Shown here: one piece after another, positions 1 through 5,719 of the stretch
Position numbering within the stretch: the stretch's first letter is position 1
Layout of the letters: every line of letters begins with the position of its first letter
DNA from: DATJMJ01 sp035508795
GTDB taxonomy: Bacteria > Actinomycetota > Acidimicrobiia > Acidimicrobiales > Palsa-688
NCBI GenBank assembly: GCA_035508795.1
Contig: DATJMJ010000001.1
Location: 1-7,763, forward strand
Length of the DNA: 7,763 bases
Reading direction: 5' to 3'
Notes under the pieces: model-generated
Seen by the model: the letters and a program-made list of their open reading frames with translations, nothing else
Told to the model about the DNA's origin: nothing
The model's database searches: none
Made by a program: the position numbers and the translations under genes

Positions 1-11
1 TCGGGCGGTGA

Positions 12-395
12 TCAGACCCGGATCACCTCGACGCCAGGGATGGCCTCATAGTCATTGTCCTGGGTGACGACCGGGATCTGCTCGACGATCGCGGTGGCAG
101 CCACAAGAGCGTCGAGGATCGGGGCCCGGCGGCCACCGGCGCGCAGGGCGGCGACGACACGGGCGAACTGACGCGCGACTTCGGCATCTATCGGCAACGG
201 ATCCCACGTCGACTCCACGGCCGAAAGCGTTGCCACTCGCGCCGGGCGATCATTGTCGTCGGCCATGAGCACGCCGACGGTCAATTCGGCCAGCGTCACC
301 ACCGACACCTCCGTCTCGGTGACCTTCTCCATCCCGCCGAGAGGTCGCCCTGACTCCGTGGCAACGAAAAACGAGGTATCGAGCAAGGCCCTCAT
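12..395 (-). CDS. vapC: VapC-like PIN-domain toxin (ribonuclease)
   Basis: A 127-residue PIN-domain protein, the usual size for a VapC toxin. The acidic residues expected of the Mg-dependent RNase site are present: D6 in the opening LLDTSFF, E37 in LAELTVG, D95 in ILDALVAATA, and D113/D115 in TQDNDYEAI. Known VapC proteins cut structured RNA, often tRNA or rRNA, and stop growth unless held by their antitoxin; the target of this one cannot be read from sequence. The ATG at 395 overlaps the antitoxin stop codon (ATGA, 392-395), which fixes the start and implies coupled translation. The gene is intact with an acidic core and no frameshift. It ends 11 bases from the window edge. The family call is secure; toxicity and RNA target are inference. 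Confidence 0.93.
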   Translation of the reverse strand: MRALLDTSFFVATESGRPLGGMEKVTETEVSVVTLAELTVGVLMADDNDRPARVATLSAVESTWDPLPIDAEVARQFARVVAALRAGGRRAPILDALVAATAIVEQIPVVTQDNDYEAIPGVEVIRV

Positions 396-637
396 AGGTC
401 GTCGGTCGTGTCAGCCAGCAGGCCCCGCGCGTCCTTGATGAGGCCACGGTCAGCGGCGTGGCGAGAAGCGATGGCGAGCGCCTCGGCCGCCGGCACGGTC
501 CGGCGGCGGCGGAGTGGCACGATTTCAGCTACGGGACGCCGGTCGACCGTTACGGTCAAACGTTCGCCGCCTTCGACCCGACGAAGCACCTCGCTGACCG
601 TGTTTCGCAGGTCGCGGACGGATATCGAGCTACCCAT
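392..637 (-). CDS. vapB: VapB-like antitoxin, Phd/YefM fold
   Basis: An 81-residue antitoxin paired with the PIN toxin. The N-terminal half (MGSSISVRDLRNTVSEVLR, then a VDRRPVAEIVPL strand) is the Phd/YefM DNA-binding and dimerising domain. The C-terminal part, ending RGLLADTTDDL, matches the acidic tail by which such antitoxins cover the PIN active site. The frame stays open upstream to 733, but that extension runs through the tRNA-Ala gene, so the ATG at 637 is chosen; GGTGG lies 5 bases before it as a ribosome site. The stop codon overlaps the toxin start by four bases. By analogy with the family, the protein and its complex with the toxin probably repress their own promoter, perhaps at the repeated motif at 651-670. 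Confidence 0.92.
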   Translation of the reverse strand: MGSSISVRDLRNTVSEVLRRVEGGERLTVTVDRRPVAEIVPLRRRRTVPAAEALAIASRHAADRGLIKDARGLLADTTDDL

Positions 638-650
638 AGGACCACCGTAG

Positions 651-670
651 CACATATGGCTACATGTGGC
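651..670. promoter_or_regulatory. Candidate antitoxin operator: tandem 10-bp repeat
   Basis: Two adjacent 10-bp units, CACATATGGC and TACATGTGGC, match at 8 of 10 positions. Each centres on a 6-bp palindrome (CATATG and ACATGT). They fill the short gap between the tRNA-Ala gene and the antitoxin start codon, where a Phd/YefM-type autoregulator would be expected to bind. The function is inferred from position and symmetry only; no clear -35/-10 pair is seen here, so the pair might instead be transcribed from the tRNA promoter. Confidence 0.35.
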
Positions 671-674
671 CGAG

Positions 675-747
675 TGGAGACGATGGGACTCGAACCCACG
701 ACCCCCTGCGTGCAAAGCAGGTGCTCTAGCCACTGAGCTACGTCCCC
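675..747 (-). tRNA. tRNA-Ala (anticodon TGC)
   Basis: The minus strand from 747 to 675 folds as a complete 73-nt tRNA with discriminator A and no encoded CCA. The acceptor stem GGGGACG pairs with CGTCTCC and includes a G3:U70 wobble, the classic alanine identity element. The D arm (GCTC...GAGC), the anticodon stem CCTGC/GCAGG around loop TTTGCAC (anticodon TGC, reading GCA and related alanine codons), and the T loop GGTTCGAGTCC are all present. The vapBC pair starts 37 bases downstream on the same strand, so tRNA processing and vapBC expression could be linked. Confidence 0.96.
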
Positions 748-753
748 GGGAGC

Positions 754-786
754 ATGTAGAAAACTTGGTGTAAAACTCGGCGACAA
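754..786 (-). promoter_or_regulatory. AT-rich leader upstream of tRNA-Ala, possible promoter
   Basis: This is the only AT-rich stretch near the tRNA 5' end. A -10-like CTACAT (754-759, minus strand) lies 6 bases before the mature tRNA, and a -35-like TTGTCG (781-786) lies further up. The spacer is about 20-21 bases, longer than ideal, so the exact promoter elements are not resolved. Confidence 0.25.
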
Positions 787-935
787 GCGCAAGCCGGTCC
801 TGAAAACGGTCTTGGTCCCGCTTTCTGCGCCGCTCAGAGCTTACCGCAGCGCCTCCGCCGGCCTACCTGAGCCTGGCCGGCCCAAGTGGAGGGCTTCGCT
901 GAGCTCCGCTCGGGGCTCCGCCGGGGGCTCTCCGC

Positions 936-1139
936 TCAGGCGGCCGGTGTCCCCTCGGCCAAACCACGACCGATGCGGGAGCGCCGGCGGGCGACGGCAT
1001 TGACGACCAGCCCATAGCCGAGCCAGTCAAGCAGGTGGCGCTGTGCGCCCATGGAGTGCGCACGCCCGAGCCAGAGGCCCTCGTCGAGGTGAAGGGCGCC
1101 AAAAGTCGGTCGCGCCAGCGCTGAGACCAGTTGAGTCTC
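936..1139 (-). pseudogene. Unrecognised short ORF, possible gene remnant
   Basis: An open frame of 67 codons runs from just after a stop at 1140-1142 to a TGA at 936-938. The only ATG lies mid-frame (before GAQRHLLDW), leaving about 37 residues. The predicted peptide has protein-like composition, with a passage LLDWLGYGLVVNAVARRR followed by a basic stretch, more natural than the competing frames, which are full of Pro/Ser/Arg. I do not recognise the family. With no ribosome site and no start near its 5' end, it could be the 3' end of a gene cut off by rearrangement, or a chance frame. Confidence 0.25.
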
Positions 1140-1286
1140 TCAGAGAGGCGACGTGCACTTGGAGCCGGCCCGACGCAAACTGACAGGTGGTCTCTCGCCG
1201 CCGGCGAGCCGACTATCGGTGCCCACCCTTTGACGGCACCGGTCGGGTGACGACAAGCCCTCCTTGCTTGTTGCTCCGCCCAATTG

Positions 1287-2361
1287 CTATGCGGCTAGCG
1301 GGCGGTACTCGTGGATGAGCCCACCGAGTGCATCGTGGCGTTCTACCGCGAAACCTTCTGGGGCGTGCTGTGCGGTCCCGCCCATCGGCACGCCGAGGTC
1401 AAGACCGCGATGAGGTCTCTGCTCGTTGTAGTGGCGGAAGTACTCCCCCAGGACCCTTTCAAGGTGGCAGCGCCCGAGCACTAGGGTCCAGTCGAGGCAC
1501 TCGACGCGAGCGGTCCGGACGAACCTTTCGGCCAGAGCGTTCGCCCTGGGGGCGCGCACAGGCGCCTTGATGATTTCGGCACCTTCCGACCTGAATACCT
1601 CGTCGAAGCTGCCGGTGAACTTCGTTTCCCGGTCCCGGATCAGGAACTTGACTTGGTGGCCGGTATCGGCCAGGTCCCCGACCAGGTTACGGGCGACCTG
1701 GGTAACAAAACCGTTGTCTGGGTGATCGGTTACCCCGAGGAGGTGAGCCCACCTGCTGGCGTGCTCGATGGCGAACAAGACATAGAGCCGCTTGAACGAA
1801 CACGGTGTCGACGGTGAAGAAGTCTGTCGCCAGGATGCCCTTGGCCTGGGCTCTCAGGAATTCGGCCCAGGTCGGGTCTCTACGCGGTGCTGGTCCCAGG
1901 CCATGGAGGCGAAGCACACGTCGCACCGACGTCGCCCCGACCCGGATGCCGAGCTTGGCCAGCTCACCCTGGATGCGAACACAGCCCCAGCTGCGATTCT
2001 CCCGGCCCAACCGCAAGATCAGCTCCACCAGCTCGGTGCTCAGCACTGGCCGCCCTGGGCCACGCTGGCGTCGCCATGCCTGCCATTGGCGGCGTCCGGC
2101 CTCTCGGTGCCAACGGAGCAGCGTCGCTGGGCTGACCAGGAAGGCTCGCCAGTGTTCCCGGGGGAGCAACCGGCTGAGCGCAGCCAGGATCGCGCGGTCG
2201 ACCAGTCGGTACCGGACGCGAAGGTGAAGTTGGCGCTCCATGACACGGACCTGGTGGCGGAGGACGACCAGCTCGACATCCTTGTCGGCCTCGCTGCGTC
2301 GGGACGCCACGACGAGCGTCAGAACACGGCACAGCCCGAGGGACAAGAGCGAGAACGTCAC
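1287..2361 (-). pseudogene. Frameshifted DDE (rve/IS3-IS481-like) transposase
   Basis: Two minus-strand frames together make one integrase-core transposase of about 357 residues. The first (GTG at 2361) has the family N-terminus with KDVELVVLRHQ (residues 27-36), an HTH-like region, and ILATDFF with the first catalytic Asp (D180). The frame should continue as VFFKRLYVLFAIEHAS, but one extra base near 1797 (TTCGTTCAAG where TTCTTCAAG is expected) pushes it out of frame. The second frame resumes exactly there and carries the second Asp in LIRDRETKFT, then APRANALAERFV with the catalytic Glu 35 residues on, and a C-terminal HYNEQRPHRGLDL typical of the family. The break lies inside the catalytic core, not at the usual IS3 orfA/orfB slip site, and I see no clear slippery run, so inactivation is likelier than programmed frameshifting. 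Sequencing error cannot be excluded. Confidence 0.9.
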
Positions 2362-2369
2362 AGGTCCAT

Positions 2370-2382
2370 GATGACCGTCATC
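2370..2382. promoter_or_regulatory. 13-bp perfect palindrome upstream of transposase
   Basis: GATGACCGTCATC has two 6-bp arms around a single central base, and lies 8 bases upstream of the transposase GTG start. The symmetry suggests a protein-binding site, such as an operator or a transposase-binding site near the element end. The function is inference. Confidence 0.3.
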
Positions 2383-2431
2383 TGCGCGAACTGCCAGCTC
2401 ACAGCCCTGATCGAGATTGTGGCGCCCTTCA

Positions 2432-2530
2432 GCTCACCTGGGACTTTGAGATCCCTTCTATCCCCATGGCTTTCACGACGCCGTCCACCCGGCGGGTCGA
2501 GACACCCTCCACGTAGCACTGGCACACGAC
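2432..2530 (-). pseudogene. IS256 (Mutator) family transposase fragment
   Basis: About 33 codons encode an internal piece of an IS256/Mutator-family transposase: CQCYVEGVSTRRVDGVVKAM followed by GIEGISKSQVS. This matches the conserved GVSTR(R/K)V-D-x-(V/L)-V-x-A-(L/M)-G block and the S-K-S-x-VS block that precede the DDE core. The frame stops at TGA 2429-2431, immediately after SQVS, where an intact protein would continue; the residues upstream of the block (2531-2677) do not resemble the family. Both ends are therefore lost, leaving a dead relic. The family call rests on motif recognition of a short segment. Confidence 0.8.
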
Positions 2531-2874
2531 GCTGGACTTAAACGTAAAACCTGTACTTAGGTACCGAGTCGAGCCTTCTTGAGGGCAAAGTGGTTCATCG
2601 TGCGTGCGGACGTTCGCGCGAACTTGCACCGGCGCTCCCATCAGAGGCCGTGCCATGGCCGCCATCGCGTGGAGCATCTGTACCCGCCGGCCTCCCCGGG
2701 GGACCTTAGGGCTGCGCTAGTTTGCAAATTGTGAAAGGCCGCACCTCCGTGTTGGGCTCCTCCTTGGAAGCGAGGACAGGCTGGCGCCCGCAGGGCCTGT
2801 GCACTTCCCTCTCCCTTGAGGGCGCGGCGCTACCGGTACGACGGCGCGCCCCAACGGGATAGGGCGGGACCGGC
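2531..2874. other. Intergenic region upstream of the IclR-family gene
   Basis: I find no convincing gene here. A minus-strand frame ends MNHFALKKARLGT followed by TAA (stop near 2559-2561), possibly the tail of another lost gene, but it is too short to assign. The 5' leader of the regulator holds an AT-rich island at 2718-2737 including TTTGCAAA, and a small hairpin CCCTC/GAGGG (2807-2811 / 2818-2822, 6-base loop). Any promoter of the regulator should lie in 2700-2860, but no consensus -35/-10 pair stands out. Confidence 0.5.
2721..2728. promoter_or_regulatory. AT-rich palindrome TTTGCAAA, candidate operator
   Basis: An 8-bp perfect palindrome in a short AT-rich island about 150 bases upstream of the IclR-family start codon, standing out against GC-rich surroundings. 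IclR-type proteins commonly bind short palindromes in their own upstream region, so an autoregulatory site is possible. This rests on position and composition only. Confidence 0.2.
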
Positions 2875-3705
2875 GTGCCCGCCGGGGTCCCTGCGCTCAC
2901 CCGAGGGCTCGACATACTAGAGCTTTTCCTAGGTGCGGATGGCGAGCTGACGGCGCCCCAAGTAGGTGCTCGGCTTCATCTGCCACGTAGCACGGCGCAC
3001 GAGCTCATACGGACGTTGGCCTCGCGCGGCTACCTCGAGCGCGGCGACGGCGCCCGCACCTTCCGCCTCGGACCGCGCACCCTGGAGCTCGGCAACGCGT
3101 ACGGCAGCGGCATCGACCTCATGCGGGAGGCCCGGGCCGCCGTGACCCGCGTCACCGAGCTGACCGGGGAGACATCCCACGCCGCCGTGCTGTCGGGCAT
3201 CGAGGTCTTTTACGTGGCCCGAGCCGAAAGCACCCACGCGGTCCAGATGGTCTCGGCCGTCGGCCAGCGGTTGCCGGCCCACGCCACGGCGTTAGGCAAA
3301 GCGCTGCTGGCCAGCCTGAGCGAGCAGGAGGTCCAGGCTCGTTACGTGGGACAAACGTTGGCCCCGTTGAGCACCCGTACGATCACCTCGCTCCGCCGGC
3401 TCGAGGCCGAGCTACGGGTCACGCGTGAGAGCGGGATCGCATGGGACGACTGCGAGGCGAACGAAAACGTCCGGTCTGTGGCGGCTTCTGCCACCGACCG
3501 CAAAGGGCTCCTTTTTGCCGTGAGCGTGGACGTGCCGACCGTCCGCTGGAGCTTGGAGGCGGCAACGAGGTTTGCCCAGGTGGTGAGGCAGGAGGCGGAC
3601 CTCTTATCGATGCGGCTGGGTGCGTCGCGCGACCACGCCAGCCGGTCCTTCCAGGAAGCCATCGCCATCAACCCGCCCCCGCCCCACCCATCTCCCTTGG
3701 GGTGA
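2875..3705 (+). CDS. IclR-family transcriptional regulator
   Basis: A 276-residue IclR-type regulator, near the usual 250-270. Residues 5-18 (VPALTRGLDILELF) are the standard family opening. A winged helix-turn-helix follows (about 25-75, including LPRSTAHELIRTLASRGYL), then the effector-binding domain with LPAHATALGKALLA (133-146) and GIAWDDCEANENVRSVAA (187-204), matching the family's GxAxDDxExxxGVRCVAA signature with loose fit at the Gly and Cys. GTG at 2875 is the only possible start near the domain, because an in-frame TAG lies at 2860-2862; the purine-rich stretch before it gives only a weak ribosome site. A proline-rich tail (NPPPPHPSPLG) runs into the convergent glycosidase gene, overlapping it by 38 bp. 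It probably controls the adjacent sugar operon in response to a sugar or metabolite (inference). Confidence 0.93.
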   Translation: MPAGVPALTRGLDILELFLGADGELTAPQVGARLHLPRSTAHELIRTLASRGYLERGDGARTFRLGPRTLELGNAYGSGIDLMREARAAVTRVTELTGETSHAAVLSGIEVFYVARAESTHAVQMVSAVGQRLPAHATALGKALLASLSEQEVQARYVGQTLAPLSTRTITSLRRLEAELRVTRESGIAWDDCEANENVRSVAASATDRKGLLFAVSVDVPTVRWSLEAATRFAQVVRQEADLLSMRLGASRDHASRSFQEAIAINPPPPHPSPLG

Positions 3706-5719
3706 GGTGGGGATTTCCGACGTCAAACCAAACGCGCATGGCCGAGCGGCCACGATTAGCCCACAGGTAGTACGGAAGCAGGACCAGATCCTCCTCTTCG
3801 TCAGCAGGGTGGGCATGGGCTGCCGGAACCCGGCCCTGTTGCCAGGCCCGGTAGAGGGGGCCGTCGGGGGGATAGCCCAAGCGGCGGGCGCGGGCGCCCA
3901 GGACGACGTGGTCTCCGAGCGCACCCCCCCGTCGGGACTCCACCAAGCCCCGGTCCGGCTCGGCCTGCAGGAGGTTCAGGGCGTGCCCGTCGGCCTGGTC
4001 GTGACCTTCGGCGCAGTACACGACCGGACCCCGCACGACCGCCACCATGCCTCGTTGGTCGTGAGACCTCCAGTCGGCCTCGACAAAACCGGCCGACATC
4101 CCGAAGCCGACCTGCAACTGGTCCCCCTTCGACCACCTACGCCGCAGCGCAACATAACCGGGCCTGACGGTCGGAGCGTGGTCGACCGCCTCGCCGTTCA
4201 GGACCACCCGGGGCGAGCCCACGCACCAGCCGGGCACGCGGACGCTCAGCTCCCATTCGCCCTGTCCGGGCTCGTCTATGCGCAGGGCCACGTCACCGTC
4301 GACCGGGAACTGGGTGGCGACCGAAACCGATACGGCCCCGGCATGCCCAAGTGCGGTGGTGACCTGAGCCGGGGTGTACTGCTGGACCTGGACGCCCGAG
4401 GCGTCCTGCGTGGCCACGTAATGCTCTAGCTGTGCCAGCAGCCTCATGACGTTGGTCGGGCAGCACGGGCACCGGTACCACGGTGAACGCTCCAGAGCGC
4501 CGTCGTCCTCGAGCGGGTTGGCGTAAAAGAACCGCTTACCGTCCAGCCCGACGCCGCACAACACTGCGTTGTAGAGGAGCTTTTCGAAATAGTCGGCGTA
4601 AACCGGTTGGTTCTTCAGCAGCAGCAGCCGCCAGCACCACATCATGAGGCCGATCCCGGCGCAGGTTTCACAGTAGGCCCGGCCACTCGGCAGCTCGTAC
4701 GCGGTGCCGACGGCCTCACCGGCATGGCGGGAGCCAATGTTGCCCGTCAAGTACGCCTTGCGCAGGACCATGTCTTGCCATTTGGCCGAGATGGCCTCCT
4801 CGAGCCGCTTATCGTCGAGCTCCGCCAGGAGGTCGGTCATGCCGGCAGCTAGGTAGGCGGCGCAAACGGCATGGCCCGTAAGTTCGCCTTGCCACGGCAT
4901 GGGCAAAAGGACGTCTTCCCATTCCGACAGCCCGCTGCCCATGAGCACGTCCTTACGCTCCCCTCTGAACTCGAGCAGGCGGGCGGCGAGGTCGAGGTAG
5001 CGGCGCTCCCCGCTGGTCCGGTATAGCTCGGTCAAGGACATTTCGATGCCGGGATGGCCCAGGTGCCAGGCATTGGCCTTGCCCGTGCACGCCCGTTCCA
5101 ACTGGTCGGCGGCACGGCGGGCTATTTCGAACAGCCGGCCGCTCCCCCCGCTGCGGGCATCGGCTATCCCGGCCTGGATCAGATGACCAAGGTTGTAGAA
5201 CTCGTGGCGGTTGACCGGCGCCCACTTCTGGCTGCGCGCGGCGACCTGTACATAAGTGTTCAGGTAGCCATCGGGAAGCTGGGCCCGGTCCAGGAGGTCG
5301 ATGACGTCGGCGGCGGCGTGCGCCACCGGCTCCGGCAAACCCCTTTGCTCCTGCCAGCGCACGGCTTCGAGCCATTTGTACACGTCCGAGTCGGCGTAGC
5401 TGTCGCCGCTGTAACCGAACCCCCTTGCTCCCGCCGCCAGGTTGAAGTTGGCCAGGAGCCCTGCCGCCTCCAACATCCGCCAACCATGCTCCAGACCGGC
5501 GTCAGCGTTGGTTTCCTGGCGCACACCAAACGTGCCTCCGAGCAAGACGACCCGGCCAGCCAAGGGGGCCAGCCCACAGTTAGCGCTCCGGCTCGGCAGC
5601 ACCGGGCCTCGTCCCGGCGGCGGGCCGGTGTGGGCCGGCTCCGCCCTCTCCTTCCCCGAGGCTGTCGGCCCACTCGCCACTGTTATGTCGTTTGGCACAG
5701 AGACCGTCCTTCCCATCAC
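3668..5719 (-). CDS. GH127 (DUF1680) beta-L-arabinofuranosidase-like glycosidase
   Basis: A 683-residue protein of glycoside hydrolase family 127. The alpha/alpha-barrel passages are clear: LPDGYLNTYVQ (148-158), FYNLGHLIQAGIA (174-186), and GEAVGTAYELP to YCETCAGIG (334-357). By alignment with the Bifidobacterium longum HypBA1 enzyme, E335 is the general acid/base, C420 or its neighbour C419 the nucleophile in CPCCPTN, and E351, C353, C419 and C420 the zinc ligands; all are present. Beta-sandwich domains follow (about 440-665). Family members release L-arabinofuranose from beta-linked glycans, but some act on other sugars, so the substrate is not certain. There is no signal peptide, so it acts in the cytoplasm on imported sugar. 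The GTG at 5719 (or ATG at 5716) overlaps the permease stop in GTGATG, supporting translational coupling. The first 42 residues are disordered and low-complexity, and the 3' end overlaps the regulator gene. Confidence 0.92.
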   Translation of the reverse strand: MMGRTVSVPNDITVASGPTASGKERAEPAHTGPPPGRGPVLPSRSANCGLAPLAGRVVLLGGTFGVRQETNADAGLEHGWRMLEAAGLLANFNLAAGARGFGYSGDSYADSDVYKWLEAVRWQEQRGLPEPVAHAAADVIDLLDRAQLPDGYLNTYVQVAARSQKWAPVNRHEFYNLGHLIQAGIADARSGGSGRLFEIARRAADQLERACTGKANAWHLGHPGIEMSLTELYRTSGERRYLDLAARLLEFRGERKDVLMGSGLSEWEDVLLPMPWQGELTGHAVCAAYLAAGMTDLLAELDDKRLEEAISAKWQDMVLRKAYLTGNIGSRHAGEAVGTAYELPSGRAYCETCAGIGLMMWCWRLLLLKNQPVYADYFEKLLYNAVLCGVGLDGKRFFYANPLEDDGALERSPWYRCPCCPTNVMRLLAQLEHYVATQDASGVQVQQYTPAQVTTALGHAGAVSVSVATQFPVDGDVALRIDEPGQGEWELSVRVPGWCVGSPRVVLNGEAVDHAPTVRPGYVALRRRWSKGDQLQVGFGMSAGFVEADWRSHDQRGMVAVVRGPVVYCAEGHDQADGHALNLLQAEPDRGLVESRRGGALGDHVVLGARARRLGYPPDGPLYRAWQQGRVPAAHAHPADEEEDLVLLPYYLWANRGRSAMRVWFDVGNPHLTPREMGGAGAG
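3682..3712. terminator. Candidate bidirectional terminator in the convergent overlap
   Basis: CCCCACC (3682-3688) and GGTGGGG (3706-3712) form a 7-bp GC-rich stem around a 17-base loop, placed over the tail-to-tail overlap of the regulator and glycosidase genes. On the plus strand it is followed by ATTT only, so it lacks a strong T tract. A role in ending transcription from both sides is inferred from position. Confidence 0.4.

Larger units (their letters stand above)
748..1286. other. Gene-poor GC-rich intergenic stretch
   Basis: Apart from the tRNA leader and the short ORF at 936-1139, I see no convincing gene here. At 840-960 the sequence is very GC-rich with repeated GCTCCGC/GGGCTC words and a 7-bp inverted pair CCTGAGC (866-872) / GCTCAGG (934-940). 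At 1121-1143 there is a 6-bp stem CTGAGA/TCTCAG with an 11-base loop, and GAGACCA (1123-1129) is repeated inverted as TGGTCTC (1188-1194). Plus- and minus-strand ORFs at 812-1102 look like GC-bias shadows. This is probably decayed DNA between the tRNA locus and the insertion element. Confidence 0.5.
1287..2431 (-). mobile_element. Remnant insertion element carrying the broken transposase
   Basis: The element is defined by the transposase plus its upstream leader. The right edge is placed at about 2431 because an IS256-type transposase reading frame is interrupted there. The left edge is unknown: I could not find convincing terminal inverted repeats or a target duplication between 1140-1290 and 2361-2431. 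The IS256 frame does not visibly resume on the left side, so further deletion or rearrangement has probably occurred. Confidence 0.5.

Noticed and set aside
675..697. tRNA 3' end as an attL/attR site of an integrated island
   Set aside because: No second copy of the tRNA 3' end and no integrase gene of the tyrosine-recombinase type is seen in the window, so an attachment site cannot be supported.
638..733. N-terminal extension of the antitoxin frame to 733
   Set aside because: It would run through the tRNA-Ala gene; the ATG at 637 gives the normal antitoxin length and has a ribosome site.
895..945. GCTCCGC-type repeated words that might be a CRISPR or repeat array
   Set aside because: The units are irregular, too short and without spacers of constant length; simple GC-rich low complexity is enough to explain them.
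812..1102. Short ORFs on both strands in the GC-rich stretch
   Set aside because: Compositionally biased peptides with no motif and no ribosome site; treated as chance frames.
1123..1194. GAGACCA/TGGTCTC as terminal inverted repeats of the insertion element
   Set aside because: Both copies lie on the same side of the transposase, so they cannot be the two ends of that element.
1792..2541. Long plus-strand ORF (249 codons) opposite the transposase
   Set aside because: It is antisense to a clear transposase reading frame, its product has no recognisable family features, and GC-rich DNA commonly opens the complementary frame.
3620..4429. Plus-strand ORF opposite the 3' part of the glycosidase gene
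   Set aside because: It mirrors a well-conserved GH127 coding sequence on the other strand, and the product is rich in Pro, Arg and His with no domain.
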